This document shows positions 7,578-13,747 of a DNA stretch of 18,537 nucleotides, piece by piece. This DNA comes from Spirochaeta sp. UBA2779. Its GTDB lineage: Bacteria; Spirochaetota; Spirochaetia; DSM-2461. The stretch spans positions 1-18,537 of the forward strand of contig DEIH01000118.1 in NCBI GenBank assembly GCA_002352375.1, read 5' to 3'. Position numbers and translations under genes: made by a program. Numbering within the stretch: the stretch's first letter is position 1; each line of letters starts with the position of its first letter. The notes under the pieces were generated by a model, which searched no databases, was not told where the DNA came from, and saw only the letters and a list, made by a program, of their open reading frames with translations.

Positions 7578-9017
7578 TTGGACGTTGTACTAGGTATCGA
7601 TTTAGGCACCAGTTATTTTAAAGCCGTGGTTGTAAATCGTTCCGGAACTATTCTCGGGCTTGGGCGGTCGGCTGTTCCGGTTGGCGACACATCGGAAAGT
7701 GTCTGGGAAGTTGGAATAGACGGTTTCTGGCATTCCATCAGGTTGATAATCGATGAGGCCTGTGCCAGAGGCGGTGTTATGCCCTCCGATATCTGCGGTG
7801 TTTCCTATGCTTCTCAGGCCAATTCCTTTTTACTTCTGGATACAGAGTTTCAGCCTCTTACCCCTCTAATTCTCTGGCCGGATAACCGGGGATTGAAGAA
7901 TGATATAGAGCTGAATAATTTCTGGGCTGATAAAGAATATGCTGATACTACCGGTATGAGTTTCAAAGGTTCTGAGTTCGCCATTGCCAAGGTTCGATGG
8001 TTTCAGAAAGAACGGCCTGAGTTATGGTCCCAGGTAGGACATTTCATGACTATTTCTGATTACCTGACATTCAAGCTTACAGAAAAACCGATCGGGGATT
8101 CAGGGACAGCATCCCTGCTGGGTATTTATGATTTATATGAATCCAAGTGGTGGAAAAAAGCCCTTTCAGTACTGAACCTTCCAGAATCGTATCTTTCCCA
8201 AATATCCCGCCCGGGTACGGTTGAAGGGACTACAGCTTCATTTGCAACAGAATACCTCGGATTAAAAAGCGGTACACCTTTTTCCCTTGGGGGGCTGGAT
8301 CATCATATTGCGGCACTTGGAGCCGGGGCCGGACAGATATCAGGATTAAGTGAATCTACCGGGACAGTTCTGGCTTTTTACCAGTCTCCGGTAAGTTTTA
8401 AACTGGATCAGTTTTCATGTCTGGGGCCGTCCATAACCGAGGGAGAGTATTACCGCTTGAGTTTCAATGATAATGGCGGCCGGGGAGTGGAGTGGTATCG
8501 GCTTAATTTTGCTGAAGAGTATTCATTGCCTGAACTGGATAAAATGGCTGCCGGAATATCACCGGGATCTGATGGTCTTATCGCACTTCCTGAAGTTTTT
8601 CGAGAGAGTGATCTATCCCGATTTGTTAATGTTAAAACCTCTCATACGCATGGTCATTATTTCAGGGCGATTATGGAATCAACAGCGGTGAGTTTATCGT
8701 CTTTAATTACCCGAGCATATTCGGATAATGAGAATCCCAAAATCCTGGCCACAGGAGGCGGGGCCGGGAGTCGGATCTGGCTCAGAATTAAAGCAATGAT
8801 TACCGGCTCTGATCTGATAACAAGTTCCAGTTCTGAGCCGGCTGCATACGGAGCTGCAATGCTGGCATCTGTCGCTGCAGGATGGTTTGAATCCAGTAGA
8901 GATACCGCTGAGAGATGGGTGAATATCAAAGAAACATTTACTCCGGGAAAAAACACCAGGAAAGAACTTGAAAAATGGCTGGTAGAATACCAGAAGGTGG
9001 TAAAAAAGTATGAATAA
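7578..9017 (+). CDS. FGGY-family carbohydrate kinase (xylulokinase-like)
   Basis: A 479-residue ATP-dependent kinase for a sugar, ketose or polyol. The N terminus has the phosphate-1 loop L-G-I-D-L-G-T-S. The catalytic base is D241 in G-G-L-D-H-H, equivalent to Asp233 of E. coli xylulokinase. The C-terminal half has the adenosine-binding A-T-G-G-G-A-G-S and the family motif A-A-Y-G-A-A-M-L. Length and domain order match FGGY kinases. The start is TTG at 7578, preceded by GAGG at 7566-7569 with 8-base spacing, and it puts the phosphate loop right at the N terminus as usual. It ends 8 bases inside the next SDR gene. Together with the neighbouring dehydrogenases it would phosphorylate an oxidised or isomerised sugar. 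The true substrate is unknown, and xylulose is only the nearest familiar example. Confidence 0.87.
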   Translation: MDVVLGIDLGTSYFKAVVVNRSGTILGLGRSAVPVGDTSESVWEVGIDGFWHSIRLIIDEACARGGVMPSDICGVSYASQANSFLLLDTEFQPLTPLILWPDNRGLKNDIELNNFWADKEYADTTGMSFKGSEFAIAKVRWFQKERPELWSQVGHFMTISDYLTFKLTEKPIGDSGTASLLGIYDLYESKWWKKALSVLNLPESYLSQISRPGTVEGTTASFATEYLGLKSGTPFSLGGLDHHIAALGAGAGQISGLSESTGTVLAFYQSPVSFKLDQFSCLGPSITEGEYYRLSFNDNGGRGVEWYRLNFAEEYSLPELDKMAAGISPGSDGLIALPEVFRESDLSRFVNVKTSHTHGHYFRAIMESTAVSLSSLITRAYSDNENPKILATGGGAGSRIWLRIKAMITGSDLITSSSSEPAAYGAAMLASVAAGWFESSRDTAERWVNIKETFTPGKNTRKELEKWLVEYQKVVKKYE

Positions 9018-9813
9018 TTCTCGAGAGAATATCGGTATGTTTAATCTGACGAACCGTGTGGTTTTTGTAGCCGGGGGTGCAGGATATCTAACCCTTCCGG
9101 TTTGTCGAGCCCTTCTTGAACAGGGTGCCCGAATTGCTATTGGAGATTTCAATCTTGAGAATCTCAAAGCGGCAGTGGATGTGCTGAGTACAGAGTTCCC
9201 TGGTGATTCTATTCTGGGGTTGGATTTTGATATTGCCGACGAAGACTCTATAGCGAATTCTATTGAGGGAATTCTCAAAAAATTTGGACGCCTGGACTGC
9301 CTGGTAAATGCGACATACCGCAATGTCGGTAAATCGGTAAAAGATTTGACTTCTGGTGAGTTCAATCAAGCGAACAGCATCAATATAACAGGCACATTCC
9401 TGCTGGTACGAGCTGCAGCTGAGGCTATGGAAAATGGAGGGAGTATCATTCTTTTTTCTTCCATGTATGGTTTGATTTCTCCCAATCAGAGTGATTACCC
9501 CGGGAAAATGGAAAAGAATCCGGCTGAGTACGGGGCTGGAAAAGCGGCAATTAATCAATTAGCCAGATTCATGGCCGGTGAATACGGAAAACAGAACATC
9601 AGGGTGAATGCGATTGCACCAGGCCCATTCCCCTGGGAATCGGTGCAGGTAGAGTATCCGGATTTTATGAAAAAACTTTCAGCAAAAACAATGCTGGGAA
9701 GAATCGGCAGGCGGGATGAGATTGCAGGGACGGTGGTTTATCTGGCCTCTGATGCCTCGTCATATATGACAGGGCAGGTGTTGAGTGTTGATGGCGGAGT
9801 TACCGCATGGTAG
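9010..9813 (+). CDS. Short-chain dehydrogenase/reductase (SDR), first copy
   Basis: A 267-residue classical-type SDR, an NAD(P)-dependent oxidoreductase of hydroxyl/keto groups. The cofactor loop reads A21-G-G-A-G-Y-L-T28, with the last glycine of T-G-x-x-x-G-x-G replaced by Thr. The catalytic set is S151 in S-S-M-Y-G and Y174-G-A-G-K178 (YxxxK). The N-N-A-G segment is changed to N-A-T-Y. The C terminus, L-A-S-D-A-S-S-Y-M-T-G-Q-V-L-x-V-D-G-G, is the standard family ending and is nearly repeated in the SDR at 10806. The ATG at 9010 overlaps the kinase stop by 8 bases; GGTGG at about 8995-8999 may serve as the Shine-Dalgarno sequence. An internal ATG at 9037 is a possible alternative. Two in-frame stops (TAG TAA) close the gene. 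It probably oxidises a sugar or sugar acid in this pathway. Confidence 0.88.
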   Translation: MNNSRENIGMFNLTNRVVFVAGGAGYLTLPVCRALLEQGARIAIGDFNLENLKAAVDVLSTEFPGDSILGLDFDIADEDSIANSIEGILKKFGRLDCLVNATYRNVGKSVKDLTSGEFNQANSINITGTFLLVRAAAEAMENGGSIILFSSMYGLISPNQSDYPGKMEKNPAEYGAGKAAINQLARFMAGEYGKQNIRVNAIAPGPFPWESVQVEYPDFMKKLSAKTMLGRIGRRDEIAGTVVYLASDASSYMTGQVLSVDGGVTAW

Positions 9814-9840
9814 TAAATACGTTTGAGAAGGAGAGTTAAT

Positions 9841-10809
9841 ATGGGCGAAAATAAACCGCTTGTTAATGGGAAGGAGATCCGTCTTGCTATCCTGGGTCAG
9901 ACACCGGGGAACGGGCACCCGTATTCCTGGAGCGCCATGTTTAACGGTTATGACAGAGATTTGATGACCAGAGAATGTCCTTATGCCGGGATTCCGTCAT
10001 ATTTGAACAAGGAGCCGGAGGGTTTCCAGATTCCGAGTGTGAAAGTTACCCATATATGTACAAGCGGGGAAGGTGATTTTACCGCTGAGCATGTGGCCCG
10101 CTGTGCTCTTATTCCGAATGTCGTTGATAATCCGGAAGATGTGATCGGGAAAGTGGATGCAGTGATTGTTGCCACGGATATCGGGTCGGAACATGTTGAA
10201 CGCTGCCGTCCTTTTATTGAAGCTGATATTCCCCTTTTTATTGATAAACCCATGGTGGACAACGCCGAAGATCTGAAAATCTTCAATGGATGGGTGGCTG
10301 AAGGAAAAGCTCTGATGAGTTCCAGCTCCATGAGGTATACCAAAGAGTTCCTCCCGTATCGAACCTCAACCAACAATCTCGGGAAGTTAAGATTCGGAAG
10401 TATTATGACATCCAAGAAATGGGAAACCTACGGTATACATGCACTTGAAGCCATCTATCCCATTTTCGGTCCGGGGTTTATTTCGGCAAGAAATACTGGG
10501 ACTAAAGACCGAAATGTTGTCCATTTCACTCATTCCTGCGGGGCCGATGTGATTGTTGTTGCCAGTAAGGATATGCATGGAGGTTTCGGTCTTTTAACTC
10601 TGGCTGGAACAGAGGGAAGCGATCAGCTGGCCTTTAAAGACAGCTTCTATGCCTTTCGCAAGCAATTGGTCTCTTTTATTGAATATCTGCGTACCGGGAT
10701 ACGGCCGTTTCCCTACAGTGAGACTGAAGAACTGATGAGAATGGTGATTGCCGGTATTCAAAGCCGAGAAAGCAGAGGGACCGAAATCCTACTGAAGGAG
10801 ATTATATGA
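9841..10809 (+). CDS. Gfo/Idh/MocA-family oxidoreductase-like protein, diverged
   Basis: A 322-residue protein of the glucose-fructose / inositol dehydrogenase family. The signature is F-I-D135-K136-P-M, the D-K-P form of the usual E-K-P, preceded by a Rossmann strand D-A-V-I-V-A-T-D. G-I-H200-A-L-E lies where the family keeps its catalytic histidine. The N-terminal nucleotide loop is atypical: after I-R-L-A-I-L-G it reads Q-T-P-G-N-G instead of G-x-G-x-x-G, and a long insert separates it from the next strand. The central barrel is shorter than in the gene at 23. NAD binding may therefore be altered. AAGGAG at 9828-9833, 7 bases before the ATG at 9841, fixes the start; a TTG at 9823 lies upstream of this site and was rejected. 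The stop overlaps the next ATG by four bases (ATGA). It lies between two SDR genes, so it probably shares substrates or products with them. Confidence 0.82.
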   Translation: MGENKPLVNGKEIRLAILGQTPGNGHPYSWSAMFNGYDRDLMTRECPYAGIPSYLNKEPEGFQIPSVKVTHICTSGEGDFTAEHVARCALIPNVVDNPEDVIGKVDAVIVATDIGSEHVERCRPFIEADIPLFIDKPMVDNAEDLKIFNGWVAEGKALMSSSSMRYTKEFLPYRTSTNNLGKLRFGSIMTSKKWETYGIHALEAIYPIFGPGFISARNTGTKDRNVVHFTHSCGADVIVVASKDMHGGFGLLTLAGTEGSDQLAFKDSFYAFRKQLVSFIEYLRTGIRPFPYSETEELMRMVIAGIQSRESRGTEILLKEII

Positions 10810-11591
10810 ATGTTCTTGATTCTTTCTCATTAAAGGGAAAAGTTGCACTTCTTACAGGCGGCGCCGGACTCTATGGCAGGCAGATTGTGGCCGCATTGGC
10901 CGAGGCCGGGGCAGAAACTTATATTGCATCCCGGAATACTGACATTCTTGAGAATGTTGCCTCTGAACACCGGGCTCTTGGGCATCAGGTTACCGCCTTG
11001 TATCTGGATCAGGGAAAAGAAGAGACAATCGAGTCATTGAAAGAGACTATCATTCAGCACAGTGGGCGAATTGATATTCTGGTAAATAATGCTGTAGCCC
11101 GCGTTATGAGCAATGGTATGGATGGAAGCTCGGACGATTTTGATTTGAGTATGCATATTAATGCTACTGGTATTTTTCTGATGACCAGAATTATCGGAAG
11201 GGTTATGATGGAACAGAAAACAGGATCGATTGTAAATATCGGGTCCATGATGGGCATGGTTGGAGTTGAGAATCACAACTACGACGGCACGGACATGGAT
11301 GGATGGGCTCCTGATTACTTCTTCCATAAAGGTGGAATGATTAATTTTACCCGGTTCTGTGCTTCATACTACGGAAATAACAATATCCGTGTGAACTGTA
11401 TATCACCGGGCGGGCTGAAACATCCCAGTCATCCGGAACAGTTCATAAAGAACTACAGTGATAGAACTCAGCTGGGCCGGCTTGCCGGTGAGGAAGATCT
11501 GAAAGGAGCAATTCTCTATCTGGCCTCAGACGCTTCGTCTTACGTAACAGGAATAAATCTTCCGGTAGATGGCGGTTATACTGCAAAATAG
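10806..11591 (+). CDS. Short-chain dehydrogenase/reductase (SDR), second copy
   Basis: A 261-residue classical SDR. The cofactor site is T17-G-G-A-G-L-Y-G24, followed by N-N-A-V. The catalytic residues are S147 in N-I-G-S-M-M and Y171-F-F-H-K175. The ending is L-A-S-D-A-S-S-Y-V-T-G, then V-D-G-G-Y. It has a complete nucleotide motif, unlike the first copy, and the similar C termini suggest the two are related paralogues or act on related substrates. They could perform successive oxidation and reduction (an epimerisation) or form a heteromer. The ATG at 10806 sits in an ATGA overlap with the upstream stop and has AAGGAG at 10795-10800. It is the last gene of the long run, followed by a 136-base gap with a promoter. 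It ends with TAG. I found no clear rho-independent terminator after it. Confidence 0.9.
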   Translation: MNVLDSFSLKGKVALLTGGAGLYGRQIVAALAEAGAETYIASRNTDILENVASEHRALGHQVTALYLDQGKEETIESLKETIIQHSGRIDILVNNAVARVMSNGMDGSSDDFDLSMHINATGIFLMTRIIGRVMMEQKTGSIVNIGSMMGMVGVENHNYDGTDMDGWAPDYFFHKGGMINFTRFCASYYGNNNIRVNCISPGGLKHPSHPEQFIKNYSDRTQLGRLAGEEDLKGAILYLASDASSYVTGINLPVDGGYTAK

Positions 11592-11621
11592 CTGCAGACA
11601 CAGGATAGCATTGAATATTCG

Positions 11622-11650
11622 TTGACAGATACACCCTTGGAAGATATATT
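11622..11650 (+). promoter_or_regulatory. Sigma-70-type promoter for the aldo/keto reductase gene
   Basis: TTGACA at 11622-11627, a perfect -35 box, is followed after exactly 17 bases by TATATT at 11645-11650, a near-consensus -10 box. The predicted start lies about 70 bases upstream of the AKR start codon, in the longest non-coding gap of the window (136 bases). A palindrome overlaps the -10 and start region, so the promoter is probably regulated. Confidence 0.65.
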
Positions 11651-11664
11651 GGTTATAACAATAT
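11646..11664. promoter_or_regulatory. Operator-like palindrome overlapping the promoter
   Basis: ATATTG-N7-CAATAT is a perfect 6-base inverted repeat that encloses the smaller palindrome GTTATAAC. It covers the -10 box and the expected transcription start, a classic repressor position. The core T-T-G-G-T-N4-A-C-A-A resembles the GGT-N4-ACC layout of operators bound by the NagR/DasR branch of GntR regulators, recalled from the literature. The GntR protein encoded at 2460 is the obvious candidate, but binding is inferred. Confidence 0.45.
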
Positions 11665-11727
11665 GTACATTGAAGTTTTTGCTGTGATATACACTGTGAT
11701 CACCGTTATTCTGGAGTTTAATGAAAA

Positions 11728-12666
11728 ATGAAGTATTCACCATTAAAGGAACTGCAAATCTCCAGAATAGGATTGGGAGCGGTTCAGTTCGGTGTAGATT
11801 ACGGTATTAACAATTTAACCGGGAAGGTTGGTTATGAGGAGATACTCCAGATATTAAGTCTTGCCCATGAAAAGGGCATCAATTTTATCGATACATCCAG
11901 GAATTACGGTTCAAGTGAAGAGAATCTGGGTAGAGCTTTAAAAGAATTGAATCTGGTGGATTCCTTTACTGTCTGTACCAAGCTGGATTTACCGCAGAAT
12001 TATGCGGACTTATCGGAAAAGGAATTGCTTCAGACTGCTTCAGATTGTATAGAGAAAAGCTCGGAAATGCTGGGACTGGAGACGCTGCCGGTCTATTTAC
12101 TGCATACCTACGACTATAAAAAATACCTGGACGGGAGACTCTGGGACTTTCTGGTAGAGAAGAAGAAGAATGGAGCCATAAGTTACCTGGGAGTCTCAAT
12201 TACCAGCCCACAGGCCGCCCTTGAGAGCCTGGAAGATCCTGATGTTGATGCGATACAGATTCCCTATAATCTTTTTGACCATCGATGGCACAGGGAAGGA
12301 ATTCTTAAAAAAGCAGTTGAGAAGGGTGTTGCAGTTTTCAACCGCAGTACCTATCTTCAGGGCTTGCTTGTTATGGAGAGAAAGAATGCAGCAGAGAAGT
12401 TACCTGCAGCAGTGCCGTATTTAGAGAGATTGAAAGGGTTTATCGAGAAAAAAGGTTTAAACCAAAAAGAATTGATTGTCAGCTATGTCTTTTCGGAACC
12501 ATCCATCTCTTCTACGGTGGTAGGGGTGGATTCCCTGAAACAGCTCGAAGAGAATCTTATACACTATAGTTCAGGTTTGATTGAAGAAAACATAAGAAAG
12601 AGTCTTGAGATTTTGTTCCGTGATGTGCCTGATTCAATTGTTAATCCATCATTATGGAATCAGTAA
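11728..12666 (+). CDS. Aldo/keto reductase
   Basis: A 312-residue NAD(P)H-dependent (beta/alpha)8-barrel oxidoreductase for sugar-type aldehydes or ketones. The complete catalytic tetrad is visible: D55 in F-I-D-T-S, Y60 in R-N-Y-G, K85 in C-T-K-L and H126 in Y-L-L-H-T. The N terminus I-G-L-G-A-V-Q-F-G-V-D-Y-G resembles a subgroup often found in bacterial sugar clusters, and V-V-G-V-D-S near the C terminus matches the cofactor-binding region. The ATG at 11728 has GGAG at 11713-11716. Another ATG at 11721 is closer to that site, but its frame stops after about 30 codons, so 11728 is correct. It appears to have its own strong promoter and operator, which sets it apart from the preceding long run of genes. 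The substrate is unknown. Confidence 0.88.
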   Translation: MKYSPLKELQISRIGLGAVQFGVDYGINNLTGKVGYEEILQILSLAHEKGINFIDTSRNYGSSEENLGRALKELNLVDSFTVCTKLDLPQNYADLSEKELLQTASDCIEKSSEMLGLETLPVYLLHTYDYKKYLDGRLWDFLVEKKKNGAISYLGVSITSPQAALESLEDPDVDAIQIPYNLFDHRWHREGILKKAVEKGVAVFNRSTYLQGLLVMERKNAAEKLPAAVPYLERLKGFIEKKGLNQKELIVSYVFSEPSISSTVVGVDSLKQLEENLIHYSSGLIEENIRKSLEILFRDVPDSIVNPSLWNQ

Positions 12667-12673
12667 AGCGCTT
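12666..12673. promoter_or_regulatory. AAGCGCTT palindrome at the aldo/keto reductase stop codon
   Basis: An eight-base perfect palindrome with a central CG begins on the last base of the TAA stop. It sits roughly where a -35 box would be relative to the extended -10 sequence at 12686-12694. The A-A-x-C-G-x-T-T form resembles the core of LacI-family operators. No LacI-type regulator is encoded in the window, so this is a weak candidate. Confidence 0.2.
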
Positions 12674-12680
12674 AATGTCT

Positions 12681-12701
12681 ACTGCTGGTATAACCTGCAG
12701 T
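12681..12701 (+). promoter_or_regulatory. Palindrome with embedded extended -10 element upstream of the NagB-like gene
   Basis: The arms A-C-T-G-C and G-C-A-G-T flank an inner G-G-T-N3-A-C-C, giving an imperfect 21-base palindrome centred at 12691. Inside it, TG-G-TATAAC (12686-12694) is an extended -10 promoter element; no good -35 precedes it. The inner core resembles the palindromes at 2416 and 11646 and the GGT...ACC logic of GntR/UTRA operators. It lies 31 bases before the start codon. A shared operator is inferred from similarity and position. Confidence 0.4.
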
Positions 12702-12731
12702 GTGCAATAGATATATGACAGGGAGAAAACT

Positions 12732-13664
12732 ATGTCAGATTTTAATTACCAACCGTCTCATCATGTGCCATTTCGGGATACTGAAGCTCTTGAAAGGGTT
12801 AGAAAAATAAAGCGGAAAGATATCGAAAAACATTCAAATCCTGATTTTAACATTATGGTAAAATCAGCGCATGAAATCGGGCTGATATTTATTACAGATA
12901 TTTTTTACAGAATAAAAGAGGCCTCGGATAAAGGTACAAAGTTGGTTCTTATATTCCCCAATCCGGTACCGGATTATAAAGATGTGGCTTTCCTCATTAA
13001 CAAATTCAGGGTGAATTGTAAAAACCTCTATATATTTGCAATGGATGAGTATGCAGATGAGAATGGCAATATTGCCCCGGAAACCTGGCGATGGGGATTC
13101 AAGTATGCCATGTACGATAATTTTTATTACCGGATAGATGAGGATTTACGCCCGCCTAAAAGTCAGATTGTCGGACCTACAACTGAGAATATCGGGGATT
13201 ACGGTAAGATGATTGCAGATATGGGTGGAGCAGATGCATGCTACAGCGGACCCGGTTGGACAGGTCATCTGGCATTCATAGAACCGGATGCCCCGGAGTT
13301 TGAAGGGACACTGGAGGAATGGAAGCAGATGGGACCGCGAATTGTTACCTTAAGTCCCTTTACCCTGGCGCAGAATTCTCTTCATGGCAGTTTTGGAATG
13401 AGTGGAGATATTGCCCGTGTACCACCGAAAGCGGCAACCATCGGACCCGCCGAAGTAATTGCATCAAAGTTCAGGATGGATGTCAATTCGCTCCTTATTC
13501 ATGGATCCCAGACTACATGGCAGAGGCTGATGACCAGATTGGTTGCTCATGGTCCGGTAACACCTAAACTCCCCACTTCAATTCATCAGCTGTTGAAAAC
13601 TGATTTTTATATTTCAGAGGATATTGCCAGAGATATTGAGGATGACTGGGATAAAGGGTATTAG
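12732..13664 (+). CDS. Glucosamine-6-phosphate deaminase-like (NagB-family) protein, diverged
   Basis: A 310-residue protein with the landmarks of the glucosamine-6-phosphate isomerase/deaminase fold: F-A-M-D105-E-Y (E. coli catalytic D72 region), G-W-T177-G-H179-L-A-F-I-E184-P (E. coli D141-G-H143-I-A-F-N-E148-P), and late I-G-P-A and G-S-Q segments. The acid-base residues D105, H179 and E184 are kept, but the Asp of the D-H-E triad is Thr177. The phosphate-binding G-G-[ST]-P loop is replaced by P76-N-P-V-P80, and the lysine after G-S-Q that grips phosphate in E. coli is Thr. It is also longer than the usual roughly 260 residues. It may deaminate or isomerise a different, perhaps non-phosphorylated, amino sugar or derivative. 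GGGAG at about 12721-12725 precedes the ATG. Its flanks hold promoter-like sequence, so it may be its own unit. Fold good, activity uncertain. Confidence 0.75.
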   Translation: MSDFNYQPSHHVPFRDTEALERVRKIKRKDIEKHSNPDFNIMVKSAHEIGLIFITDIFYRIKEASDKGTKLVLIFPNPVPDYKDVAFLINKFRVNCKNLYIFAMDEYADENGNIAPETWRWGFKYAMYDNFYYRIDEDLRPPKSQIVGPTTENIGDYGKMIADMGGADACYSGPGWTGHLAFIEPDAPEFEGTLEEWKQMGPRIVTLSPFTLAQNSLHGSFGMSGDIARVPPKAATIGPAEVIASKFRMDVNSLLIHGSQTTWQRLMTRLVAHGPVTPKLPTSIHQLLKTDFYISEDIARDIEDDWDKGY

Positions 13665-13747
13665 AAAATATAAAACGGCCTTGATCTTTCATATTCTTAC
13701 AGTTCTTTGTTTTTAAATTCTTTAGAAAGCAGGAACGGAGGTTTGTG

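Noticed and set aside
8703..9365. A 220-codon open frame on the minus strand opposite the kinase/SDR junction.
   Set aside because: It is antisense to two strongly recognisable genes, has no recognisable domain, is rich in Ser/Arg/Pro as antisense frames often are, and lacks a convincing ribosome site.
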